Shown: in pieces, positions 1 to 6,616 of the stretch | How the letters are laid out: the number at the start of each line of letters is the position of its first letter | Position numbering within the stretch: the first letter of the stretch is position 1 | Origin: Rhizobacter sp. | GTDB lineage: Bacteria; Pseudomonadota; Gammaproteobacteria; Burkholderiales; Burkholderiaceae_C | Direction: 5' to 3' | NCBI GenBank assembly: GCA_025360945.1 | Contig: JANYBE010000421.1 | Span: 1 to 8,695, forward strand | DNA length: 8,695 nucleotides | The notes under the pieces: generated by a model | Told to the model about the DNA's origin: nothing | The model's input: only the letters and a program-made list of their open reading frames with translations | Databases searched by the model: none | Position numbers and translations under genes: made by a program

Positions 1-387
1 TACCGCGAAGAGAAGATCAACCCGCTCGGCGGCTGCCTGCCGATGCTGGTGCAGATGCCGTTCTTCATCGCGCTGTACTGGGTGCTGCTGTCAAGCGTCG
101 AGATGCGCAACGCGCCGTGGATCGGCTGGATCACCGACCTCTCGGCGAAAGACCCTTTCTTCATCCTGCCGCTGCTGATGACCTCCACCAGCCTGTTGCA
201 GACCTGGCTCAACCCGACGCCGAACGACCCGGTGCAGGCCAAGATGATGTGGATCATGCCGCTCGCGTTCTCGGTGATGTTCTTCGTGTTCCCGGCCGGC
301 CTGGTGCTGTACTGGCTCACCAACAACATTCTGTCGATCACGCAGCAGTACCTGATCAACAAGAAGCTCGGCGTGCTCGGGAAGTAG
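1..387 (+). CDS. yidC: Membrane protein insertase YidC, C-terminal part (5' end outside window)
   Basis: YidC inserts and folds inner-membrane proteins, alone or with the Sec translocon. Only the last 128 residues are present; the reading frame is open from base 1 and stops with TAG at 385–387. The visible part begins with YREEKINPLGGCLPML, which matches the conserved cytoplasmic-loop-to-membrane motif of the family (E. coli has YQEEKVNPLGGC at this place). Three hydrophobic segments follow at about fragment residues 16–32, 51–66 and 86–108, with the family-typical FPAGLVLYWLTNN near the end. The protein stops shortly after the last membrane segment (KKLGVLGK), so the basic tail is shorter than in E. 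coli. The neighbour mnmE starts 21 bases downstream in the same frame, as in the common rnpA–yidC–mnmE arrangement, so co-transcription is likely. Identification is secure; the N-terminal periplasmic domain cannot be assessed. Confidence 0.97.
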   Translation, partial: YREEKINPLGGCLPMLVQMPFFIALYWVLLSSVEMRNAPWIGWITDLSAKDPFFILPLLMTSTSLLQTWLNPTPNDPVQAKMMWIMPLAFSVMFFVFPAGLVLYWLTNNILSITQQYLINKKLGVLGK

Positions 388-408
388 CGCCACACCTCCT
401 CCTCGCCG

Positions 409-1779
409 ATGCTGCCTCGATCCGGTGACCCCATCATCGCGATTGCCACGGCGAGCGGGCGCGGTGCGGTCGGCATCGTGCGTGTCTCCGGTGCCGATCT
501 CTCGGGACTGATCGCCGCGCTGTTTGGCCGCCGGCTCGAGGCGCGCGTTGCCACCTACCTGTCGTTCGCCGACGCGGCGAGCACGGCCATCGACCGGGGT
601 CTTGCGATCCATTTCCCCGCGCCGCACTCCTACACCGGCGAAGATGTGCTGGAGCTGCAAGCGCACGGCGGACCGGTCGTGCTCCAACTGCTGCTGGCGC
701 GCTGCCTCGAGGCGAACCCGGCTTTGCGACTGGCCCGCCCTGGCGAGTTCACCGAGCGCGCTTTCCTCAACGACAAGCTCGACCTGGCACAGGCCGAAGC
801 CGTCAGCGATCTGATCGAGGCCAGCACCGAAGCGGCCGCCCGTTCGGCCGGCCGTTCGCTGTCGGGTGCGTTCTCGGCCGAGATCAACGTGTTGCGCGAC
901 CATGTGATCCAGCTGCGCATGCTGGTCGAGGCGACGCTCGACTTTCCCGAGGAAGAAATCGATTTTCTTGAGAAGGCCAACGCGCGCGGCCGGCTGCGCG
1001 ACATCGCCGCACAGCTCGACGGCGTGCTCGATCGCGCGCGTCAGGGAGCGCTGCTGCGCGAGGGCATCAGCGTCGTGCTGGCCGGGCAGCCCAACGTTGG
1101 AAAGAGCTCGCTTCTGAACGCGCTCGCAGGCGCCGAGCTCGCGATCGTCACGCCGACCGCAGGCACGACGCGCGACAAGGTCACGGGCACGATCCAGATC
1201 GAGGGCGTGCCGGTGCACGTGATCGACACCGCCGGGCTGCGCGAGTCGGCCGACGAGGTCGAGCGCATCGGTGTCGCGCGCAGCTGGGGCGAGATCGAGC
1301 GTGCCGACGCGGTCCTGTTCATGCACGACCTCACGCGCGTCGGCGTGCCAGCCTACGACGCCGGTGAAACGCAGATCGCGGCACGCCTGCCCACGGCACT
1401 GATGCAGTCCACTCGCTTGCTGCACATCTTCAACAAGCACGATGCGGCGCCCGCACCACCGGGTACCGAGGGCATCGTGTTGTCGGCGCTCAGCGGAAAG
1501 GGCATCTCCGCGCTGCGCAGCAAGCTGCTCGAACTGGCCGGCTGGCACGCGCAGCCCGAAGGCCTGTTCATCGCCCGCACCCGGCACGTGCGGGCCTTGA
1601 ACGCGACACGCGAGCACCTGAGCCGCGCGGCCGAGCAAGCGGCGCGTGCCGACGCTGCGCTCGACCTGCTCGCCGAAGAACTGCGGCTCGCGCACGACGC
1701 GCTCGGCGAGATCACCGGTGTCTTCGGCGCCGACGAACTGCTCGGGGAAATCTTCAGCCGCTTCTGTATTGGCAAGTGA
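409..1779 (+). CDS. mnmE: tRNA uridine-5-carboxymethylaminomethyl(34) synthesis GTPase MnmE
   Basis: MnmE (TrmE) works with MnmG to modify the wobble uridine of certain tRNAs (cmnm5U/nm5U), using GTP hydrolysis to drive conformational change. The 456-residue length is normal (E. coli 454). The N-terminal tetrahydrofolate-binding domain starts with DPIIAIATASGRGAVGIVRVSG-like sequence near residues 7–28. The GTPase domain shows G1 GQPNVGKS (226–233), the switch motif TAGTTRD (250–256), G3 DTAG (273–276), G4 NKHD (342–345) and a SALSGKG stretch (359–365). The protein ends with the diagnostic C-terminal FCIGK, including the conserved cysteine (C453). ATG 409 is the first possible start, because the same frame holds the yidC stop at 385–387. 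There is no purine-rich ribosome binding site before it, only CCTCCTCCTC at 395–404, so translation may be coupled to yidC. The start and function are both well supported. Confidence 0.98.
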   Translation: MLPRSGDPIIAIATASGRGAVGIVRVSGADLSGLIAALFGRRLEARVATYLSFADAASTAIDRGLAIHFPAPHSYTGEDVLELQAHGGPVVLQLLLARCLEANPALRLARPGEFTERAFLNDKLDLAQAEAVSDLIEASTEAAARSAGRSLSGAFSAEINVLRDHVIQLRMLVEATLDFPEEEIDFLEKANARGRLRDIAAQLDGVLDRARQGALLREGISVVLAGQPNVGKSSLLNALAGAELAIVTPTAGTTRDKVTGTIQIEGVPVHVIDTAGLRESADEVERIGVARSWGEIERADAVLFMHDLTRVGVPAYDAGETQIAARLPTALMQSTRLLHIFNKHDAAPAPPGTEGIVLSALSGKGISALRSKLLELAGWHAQPEGLFIARTRHVRALNATREHLSRAAEQAARADAALDLLAEELRLAHDALGEITGVFGADELLGEIFSRFCIGK

Positions 1780-1813
1780 CCCGTCGGCGGTCGATGCCGA
1801 CCGGCTGCATGCG

Positions 1814-1851
1814 CACGGCCGTTGCCGCGATGGCCCGACAACACGGCCGTG
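1814..1851 (+). terminator. Possible mnmE terminator or RNA hairpin (9-bp inverted repeat)
   Basis: CACGGCCGT at 1814–1822 and ACGGCCGTG at 1843–1851 are perfect reverse complements separated by 20 bases, starting 35 bases after the mnmE stop. The stem is very GC-rich. Only a short T-run (CTCTTT, 1856–1861) follows, so it is not a classic intrinsic terminator; it could be a weak terminator or an mRNA 3' end structure. Confidence 0.35.
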
Positions 1852-1860
1852 AGGGCTCTT

Positions 1861-1875
1861 TCGGGCGATGCCCGA
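1861..1875. repeat. Small hairpin, 6-bp stem with 3-base loop
   Basis: TCGGGC (1861–1866), GAT, GCCCGA (1870–1875) form a perfect short stem-loop directly downstream of the longer inverted repeat and about 58 bases before the start of the decayed gene. It may be part of the same 3' structure of the mnmE transcript or of the leader of the following gene. Short GC palindromes are expected by chance in such GC-rich DNA, so its function is uncertain. Confidence 0.3.
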
Positions 1876-1933
1876 GCAGCGTGTTCCCGCAACGCAGGCG
1901 AACCCGTCTTCTCACCTTTTCAGGAGCGAACCG

Positions 1934-2223
1934 ATGAACACGACTTTCGCCTCCGCCCCCGTTCGCCGTGCCCGCTGCGCGAGCTTCGACTTGTACGCAG
2001 GCATCCCCAAGGCCTTGGGCAACTTCGTGAGTGACACGCTGGTGCGCGTCGATCGTCTGGACGTCGCTGACTCGCAAGATCTTGCAGAGCTCGCTCGCGC
2101 AACTCGATGCGCCACTCGATCTGTGCACCAACCACATCGCGCACGCCGCCATCCAGGCGCCAACCCGGCGGCTCGGTGCCCCCCGAGCCGGCCGGTCAAC
2201 GTTGAGCTCATGCAGGGCCTGTG
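1934..2223 (+). pseudogene. Decayed small gene, probably hemerythrin-like; frameshifted and truncated
   Basis: A good ribosome binding site (AGGAG, 1922–1926) sits 7 bases before ATG 1934, and the first 50 or so residues read like a real protein, e.g. FDLYAGIPKALGNFVSDTL then VRVDRLDVADSQDLAEL. After about 2085 that frame turns into arginine/proline-rich nonsense. A neighbouring frame, from about 2086, instead reads SSLAQLDAPLDLCTNHIAHAAIQA. At about 2158 the third frame continues with QPGGSVPPEPAGQR before a stop. Joined, the pieces resemble the N-terminal half of small hemerythrin (HHE-type) proteins of Burkholderiales as I remember them (DLYA-HKALR-DTL-RVGRLDV … QLDALLDLC-HI-HE-FVHTAIEARQPG). 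Compared with these, the first ligand histidine (HK) is proline (PK), and the HE-NxFVH segment appears deleted. The C-terminal half is absent. An intact 96-residue frame does run from 1934 to 2224, so expression of a junk-tailed peptide cannot be excluded. The family assignment is from memory. Confidence 0.55.
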
Positions 2224-2302
2224 ACCGCAGGTAAATCGTCGCGACAAACCGACAGGCGGCCGCCGGGCGGCGATGAAGGGTTGCCGCGTCGCGCGCCGTC
2301 CG

Positions 2303-2330
2303 TTGCCCTGGGCGGTGGCTCGTCGATAAT
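2303..2330 (+). promoter_or_regulatory. Candidate sigma-70 promoter for the cNMP-domain gene
   Basis: TTGCCC at 2303–2308 (4 of 6 to TTGACA) and GATAAT at 2325–2330 (5 of 6 to TATAAT) are 16 bases apart, 46 bases before the ATG at 2377. The -10 box stands out in otherwise GC-rich sequence. Its position inside the longer GTG-initiated frame that begins at 2221 argues for the downstream ATG as the true start. Confidence 0.5.
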
Positions 2331-2376
2331 CCGCCCTGTAGTTGCGCGCCGTCACAGCGCCTGGCGGAGGACACGA

Positions 2377-2844
2377 ATGGAGATCGACGAGCTGGTGCAA
2401 GCCATCGAGACGCTGAACGCCGAAGATGCGTTTCGCGCGCGCCTGTCGCTGGAGCAGTGGCGCGCGATCGCGCCCTACCTGTCGCGCCACGAGATCCGCG
2501 CCGGCGACCTGCTGATCAAGCAAGGCGACGCCGACCGCACAATGTACTTCCTCGCCCAGGGCAGCCTGCAGGTCTTCATCACCGGCGGCCCGCCTGGCAG
2601 CAACCGCATCGCGATCCTGCGCACCGGCTCGGTGGTTGGCGAACCCGGCCTGTTCGGCGACAGCCCGCGTATGGCCAATGTCGAGGCGATGACGCCTTGC
2701 GTAGTGTTCGCGTTGCGCGGCCCGCGCCTCGAAGAATTGGCCCAGCGCCTGCCTGCGCTTGCGCTCGAGCTGCTGCGCACCGCAGGTGGCGTGATGGCCG
2801 TGCGGATGCGCGCGACACTGGCGAAGCAGACGCCGTTCAGTTAG
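2377..2844 (+). CDS. Stand-alone cyclic-nucleotide-binding-domain protein (CRP-like sensor fold without HTH)
   Basis: The 155-residue product is essentially one cNMP-binding domain (about residues 18–125) followed by a helix; there is no helix-turn-helix, channel or kinase domain. Visible hallmarks are the beta-roll sequence RAGDLLIKQGDADRTMYFLAQG (41–62, written here as the motif LLIKQGDADRTMYFLAQG) and the phosphate-binding-cassette-like GEPGLFGDSPRMANVEA (88–104). Glutamate 89 and arginine 98 match the ribose- and phosphate-contacting pair of CRP (E72 and R82), but the serine that follows the arginine in CRP (S83) is methionine 99 here, so cAMP binding is not assured. I chose ATG 2377 because GGAGG (2366–2370) lies 6 bases upstream and a promoter precedes it; a GTG at 2221 would add 52 residues of low-complexity sequence. 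The gene is convergent with the antiporter gene. Its role is unknown; it may be a small regulatory subunit. Confidence 0.85.
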   Translation: MEIDELVQAIETLNAEDAFRARLSLEQWRAIAPYLSRHEIRAGDLLIKQGDADRTMYFLAQGSLQVFITGGPPGSNRIAILRTGSVVGEPGLFGDSPRMANVEAMTPCVVFALRGPRLEELAQRLPALALELLRTAGGVMAVRMRATLAKQTPFS

Positions 2845-2918
2845 AAGCGGAACACCCAGTCGCCCGCGTACGCGAGGCCACCCGACGAGCTGGTGCCCGG
2901 CCCGCGAGGTCCACGCGT

Positions 2919-2937
2919 TGGGCCTCTTCGTGGCCCA
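2919..2937. repeat. Short hairpin between the convergent cNMP-domain and antiporter genes
   Basis: TGGGCC (2919–2924) and GGCCCA (2932–2937) pair around a 7-base loop in the 127-base gap between two convergent genes. No T-run follows in either direction, so it is at best a weak bidirectional terminator. The rest of this gap shows no other clear site. Confidence 0.3.
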
Positions 2938-2971
2938 TGGAGCGGCCCGGCGTTAGGCCAAGCACCCCCGC

Positions 2972-4975
2972 TTACTTCTTCCCGAGCAGGCGGCCTTCGG
3001 CGAGGGCCAGCGGCTCTGGCAGGCCCGACAGCACCAGCGTGTCCCCGGCCGCGATCACAAGTCCATCGTCGGGTTTCGTGACCGCGCCGGTCGCACGCCG
3101 CACCGACACCACTGTTACCCCGACCGCGTGCAGCGCCTGCGCACCTAGCGTTTGACCGAGGTGGCTGCCGGCCGCGGGCACCGTCACGCTGAGCAGACGC
3201 GCGGTCTGCAGTTCGTCCGCGGTGTCGTCATCCGCGCCGTGGAAGTAGCCGCGCAGCAGGCCGTAGCGTGCGTCGCGCTGCTCCTGCACGACACGGATCA
3301 CGCGCCGCATCGGCACCCCAACGAGTGCGAGCGCATGGCTCGCGAGCATCAGTGAACCTTCGATCGCCTCGGGCACGACCTCGGTCGCGCCGGCGGCCTG
3401 CAGGCGTTCGATGTCGGTGTCGTCGATGGTGCGAACGATCACGGGGACTCTGGGCGCGTGCGCCTGCACGAGGCGCAGGATCTTCAAGGCCGACGGCGTG
3501 TCGTGGTAACTCACGACTACTGCGCTGGCGCGTGCAAGCCCCGCGGCCATCAGGCTTTTTAGCCGCGCGGCGTCGCCGAACACGACGCTCTGGCCGGCCG
3601 CGGCAGCTTGGCGCACGCGATCTGGGTCGAGGTCGAGCGCGATGTACGGAATCTTTTCGCCGTCGAGCAGCCGCGCAAGGTTCTGACCGCTGCGGCCGTA
3701 GCCGGCGATGATGATGTGGGCCTCGGCGTTGATCGCACGCTTGGCGATCGAGGTCATCGCGACCGACTGCATCAGCCAGTCGCTCGCCGACAGCCGCATC
3801 ACGATGCGGTTGCTGTACATCACGATGAACGGCGTGGCCAGCATCGACAGCACCATGCTTGTGAGCACCGGGCTTTGCCAGTCGGGCGGCAACAGGTGCT
3901 GTTCGGTGGCGAGTGTAAGGAGCACGAAGCCGAACTCGCCGGCCTGCGCGAGGTACAGGCCGGTGCGCAGCGCGACGCCGGGCGCGGCGCCGAAGACGCG
4001 CGTCAGCAGCGTCACGAGCATGAACTTGAACAGCACCGGTGCAACCGTCAGCCCCAGTACCAGCGGCCATTGCAGCCACACTGCTTCGGCGTCGAGCTTC
4101 ATGCCGATGGTGATGAAGAACAGGCCGAGCAGCACGTCATGGAACGGTCGGATGTCGGTCTCGACTTGGTGCTTGTACTCGGTCTCGGCGATCAGCATGC
4201 CGGCGACGAACGCGCCGAGTGCGAGCGACAGGCCGGAGTGCTCGGTCAGCCAGGCCAGGCTGAGCGTGACGAGCAGCAGGTTCAGCACGAACAGCTCTTC
4301 GCTTTTGAGGCGCGCGATGATCGTGAGCCACCAGCGCATCACGCGCTGGCCACCGACCAGCAATACGGTCAGCAGGCCGACCGCCTTCAAGCCCGCGATC
4401 ACGAGCGCGCGCAGCAGCTCGTCCGGCGGCGAACCGAGCGCCGGGATCAGCACCAGCAGCGGCACCACGGCCAGATCCTGGAACAGCAGCACGCCCATCA
4501 CCCGGCGGCCGTGCTCGCTCTCGAGCTCGAGCCGCTCGGCCATCAGCTTGACGACGATCGCGGTACTGCTCATCGCCAGCGCCCCACCTAGCGCCACCGA
4601 GCTCTGCCAGCCCAGACCCCAGTGGCGTCCCGTGAGCGTGAACAGCCACGCGAGCAACAGGTTGCCGCCGATCGCGGTGAGCATCGTCAGGCCGACCTGG
4701 CTCAGGCCGAGGCCGAACACCAGCTTGCGCATGCTTCGGAGCTTGAGCAGGTTGAACTCGAGCCCAATCACGAACATCAGGAACACGACGCCGAACTCAG
4801 CGAGATAGCTCACGCCGGGCGTGTCCTTTGCGAGCGCGGTCGCGTTCGGGCCGATCAGCACACCGACTGCGAGGTAGCCCAGCATCGGCGGCAGCTTGAC
4901 CATGCGGCACAGCACGACCCCGGCCACCGCGGCCACGAGGTAGAGCAGCACCAGAGCAAGCGTGGAGGAGATCAT
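2972..4975 (-). CDS. Kef-type monovalent cation:proton antiporter (CPA2 family) with RCK domains
   Basis: The 667-residue inner-membrane protein should exchange K+ (or another monovalent cation) for H+. Residues 1–395 form the Na+/H+ exchanger domain with roughly a dozen hydrophobic segments and the family motifs GVLIGP (38–43), FVIGLEF (68–74), the Kef signature FQDLAVVPLL (165–174) and GLFFITIGMKLD (284–295). A cytoplasmic RCK/TrkA-N domain follows from about residue 419, with the nucleotide-binding GYGRSG (425–430) and the acidic ribose-binding strand ALDLDPDR (446–453). A TrkA-C-like domain occupies about 590–655. This layout fits KefB/KefC/YbaL-type proteins, but the subfamily cannot be fixed by eye, so I give no symbol. 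ATG at 4975 starts the first membrane helix; upstream in-frame codons overlap kdsD and do not look like protein. No strong ribosome binding site precedes it. It is divergent from kdsD, with 76 bases between starts. Confidence 0.93.
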   Translation of the reverse strand: MISSTLALVLLYLVAAVAGVVLCRMVKLPPMLGYLAVGVLIGPNATALAKDTPGVSYLAEFGVVFLMFVIGLEFNLLKLRSMRKLVFGLGLSQVGLTMLTAIGGNLLLAWLFTLTGRHWGLGWQSSVALGGALAMSSTAIVVKLMAERLELESEHGRRVMGVLLFQDLAVVPLLVLIPALGSPPDELLRALVIAGLKAVGLLTVLLVGGQRVMRWWLTIIARLKSEELFVLNLLLVTLSLAWLTEHSGLSLALGAFVAGMLIAETEYKHQVETDIRPFHDVLLGLFFITIGMKLDAEAVWLQWPLVLGLTVAPVLFKFMLVTLLTRVFGAAPGVALRTGLYLAQAGEFGFVLLTLATEQHLLPPDWQSPVLTSMVLSMLATPFIVMYSNRIVMRLSASDWLMQSVAMTSIAKRAINAEAHIIIAGYGRSGQNLARLLDGEKIPYIALDLDPDRVRQAAAAGQSVVFGDAARLKSLMAAGLARASAVVVSYHDTPSALKILRLVQAHAPRVPVIVRTIDDTDIERLQAAGATEVVPEAIEGSLMLASHALALVGVPMRRVIRVVQEQRDARYGLLRGYFHGADDDTADELQTARLLSVTVPAAGSHLGQTLGAQALHAVGVTVVSVRRATGAVTKPDDGLVIAAGDTLVLSGLPEPLALAEGRLLGKK

Positions 4976-4987
4976 CGGCGGCGTGAA

Positions 4988-5018
4988 TTGCAAGCGGCGT
5001 GCCGCGCACTCATAGAAT
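4988..5018 (+). promoter_or_regulatory. Candidate promoter of the kdsD–kdsC–lptC cluster
   Basis: In the 76-base divergent gap, TTGCAA (4988–4993) and TAGAAT (5013–5018, 5 of 6 to TATAAT) lie 19 bases apart, 33 bases before the kdsD start. The spacer is longer than ideal, so the -35 assignment is weak and the -10 better. The region also has to carry the promoter of the antiporter gene on the other strand. Confidence 0.4.
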
Positions 5019-5051
5019 CGGCCGATCCTACTGGACACCCAGCCAAGCGCC

Positions 5052-6050
5052 GTGCCTGCAAAACCCTCATTCCCCGCCTTCAGGCCTGAACGCGCGCTGC
5101 AACTCGCGCGCGACACCTTCGACATCGAAGCGCGCGCGCTGCTCGGTCTGAAGGCGCGCCAGGACGCGAGCTTCGGCGGCGCCTGCCAGGCAATGCTCGA
5201 ATGCACTGGCCGTGTCGTAGTGATGGGCATGGGCAAGAGCGGCCACGTCGGCCGCAAGATCGCCGCGACGCTCGCATCCACCGGCACGCCTGCAATGTTC
5301 GTGCACCCGGCCGAAGCGAGCCATGGCGACCTCGGCATGGTCACGCCTGGCGACGTGGTGCTGATGATTTCCAATTCGGGCGAGAGCGACGAGCTCGCCG
5401 CGATCATTCCGGCGCTCAAGCGCCTTGGCGTGACGCTGGTCGCGATGACCGGCCGCATCGAGTCGACGCTGGCGCAGCACGCGCACATCACACTCAACAG
5501 CGCGGTCGATCAGGAGGCTTGCCCGCTGAACCTCGCGCCGACCGCGAGCACGACCGCGCAGATGGCGCTCGGCGATGCGCTCGCTGTCGCGCTACTCGAT
5601 GCGCGCGGCTTTCGCGAGGAGGACTTCGCGCGCTCGCACCCCGGCGGCAGCCTCGGCCGCAAGCTGCTAATGCATGTTCGCGACCTGATGCGCGGCGGGG
5701 ACGACGTGCCGCGCGTCGGCCCGCAGACCCCGTTCACCGAGATGCTGCGCGAGATGACTGGCAAGGGCCTGGGCTTCACCGCGATCACCGATGACGCCGG
5801 GCGCGTACTCGGCATCTTCACCGACGGCGACTTGCGCCGCCTGATCGAACGCGGCGCCGACCTGCGCGCACTGCGCGCGGCCGATGTGATGCACCCCGGA
5901 CCCAAGCTCGTTAGCGCCGACGCGCTCGCGGTCGATGCCGCCGACGTGATGGAGCAGCACCGGATTACCAGCGTGCTGGTGATCGACGCGAGCAGCGTTC
6001 TCGTCGGCGCCCTGAATTCGAACGACCTGATGCGCGCGAAAGTGATCTGA
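5052..6050 (+). CDS. kdsD: D-arabinose-5-phosphate isomerase KdsD (KpsF/GutQ family)
   Basis: This cytoplasmic enzyme isomerises D-ribulose-5-phosphate to D-arabinose-5-phosphate, the first step of KDO synthesis for lipopolysaccharide. The 332-residue length matches E. coli KdsD (328). The sugar-isomerase (SIS) domain has VVVMGMGKSGHVGRK (55–69), the serine-rich loop SNSGES (107–112) and SHPGGSLGRK (195–204). Residues K62, H91, E114 and H196 line up, with a constant offset of three, with the E. coli catalytic set K59, H88, E111 and H193. Two CBS domains follow (about 210–265 and 275–330), ending in NDLMRAKVI. The start is GTG 5052, the upstream limit set by protein similarity; there is no clear Shine-Dalgarno sequence. 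The stop overlaps the kdsC start by one base (TGATG), indicating translational coupling. Its place directly before kdsC and lptC favours the LPS enzyme over the paralogues GutQ and KpsF. Confidence 0.96.
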   Translation: MPAKPSFPAFRPERALQLARDTFDIEARALLGLKARQDASFGGACQAMLECTGRVVVMGMGKSGHVGRKIAATLASTGTPAMFVHPAEASHGDLGMVTPGDVVLMISNSGESDELAAIIPALKRLGVTLVAMTGRIESTLAQHAHITLNSAVDQEACPLNLAPTASTTAQMALGDALAVALLDARGFREEDFARSHPGGSLGRKLLMHVRDLMRGGDDVPRVGPQTPFTEMLREMTGKGLGFTAITDDAGRVLGIFTDGDLRRLIERGADLRALRAADVMHPGPKLVSADALAVDAADVMEQHRITSVLVIDASSVLVGALNSNDLMRAKVI

Positions 6051-6616
6051 TGATCGAGCCGCGGCTGACGCACCCGCCCGAGCTGCTGTTGAAGGCGCAG
6101 GGCATCCGCTGGGCGATCTTCGATGTCGACGGTGTGCTCACCGACGGGCGCATTTACATCAGCGAACGCGGCGAAGAGTTCAAGGCCTTCTCGACGCTCG
6201 ACGGCCACGGCCTGAAGCTGCTCGCGAGCTTCGGCATCACGCCAGTCGTGATCACCGGACGCGACTCGCCTGCGGTGCGTCGGCGGGTTGCCGACCTCGG
6301 TATCGGGCACGCCGCGTACGGCGCGAGCGACAAGCTCGCCGCCGCAACCCAACTTATGGCGACACTGAACCTGGGTTGGGACACGCTCGCCGCGATGGGA
6401 GACGACTGGCCCGACCTGCCGCTGCTGATGCGCGCGGCGTTCGCCTGCGCGCCGGCGAACGCGCATATCGAGGTGAAGGCCGTTGCGCACCACGTGACGC
6501 AAGCTGCTGGTGGCCACGGTGCCGCACGCGAATGCTGCGACCTGCTGCTGATAGCCGCGGGCCGCTACGCCGACGCGCTGCGCGGCCACCTAACGCTCGA
6601 CGGCGGTGGCCCGTGA
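6050..6616 (+). CDS. kdsC: 3-deoxy-D-manno-octulosonate 8-phosphate phosphatase KdsC
   Basis: KdsC hydrolyses KDO-8-phosphate to KDO and phosphate in the cytoplasm, the step before CMP activation. The 188-residue product is a cap-less HAD phosphatase (subclass C0), which works as a tetramer in known cases. Motif I is FDVDGVLTDG (24–33), with nucleophile D25 and acid/base D27; motif II is ITGR (68–71); the motif III lysine is in ASDK (K95); motif IV is GDDWPDLPL (117–125). The C-terminal GGHGAARE (154–161) matches the GGxGAxRE tail that enters the neighbouring active site. The usual glutamine-glycine before the DK is YGASDK here, a mild deviation. It overlaps kdsD by one base and lptC by four, so all three are probably made from one transcript with coupled translation. 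Confidence 0.95.
   Translation: MIEPRLTHPPELLLKAQGIRWAIFDVDGVLTDGRIYISERGEEFKAFSTLDGHGLKLLASFGITPVVITGRDSPAVRRRVADLGIGHAAYGASDKLAAATQLMATLNLGWDTLAAMGDDWPDLPLLMRAAFACAPANAHIEVKAVAHHVTQAAGGHGAARECCDLLLIAAGRYADALRGHLTLDGGGP

Noticed and set aside
91..1695. 534-codon open frame on the - strand opposite yidC/mnmE
   Set aside because: It lies antisense to two certain genes, is dominated by R, A, G, H and Q as expected for a shadow frame in GC-rich DNA, and has no recognisable motif.
2221..2376. N-terminal extension of the cNMP-domain protein from GTG 2221
   Set aside because: The added 52 residues are low-complexity, and the promoter (2303–2330) and ribosome binding site (2366–2370) lie inside this extension, pointing to ATG 2377.
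3608..4808. Long + strand open frames opposite the antiporter gene
   Set aside because: Their composition (Q/H/E/R-rich or S/R/T-rich) is that of the complement of hydrophobic membrane codons; the - strand protein has clear family motifs.
4976..5497. 174-residue N-terminal extension of the antiporter
   Set aside because: It would overlap the well-supported kdsD coding region and reads as shadow sequence; the first membrane helix begins right after the ATG at 4975.
6376..6612. Upstream extension of the lptC frame inside kdsC
   Set aside because: It is out of frame with kdsC, arginine-rich, and unlike any LptC N-terminus; GTG 6613 with a GTGA overlap is the natural start.
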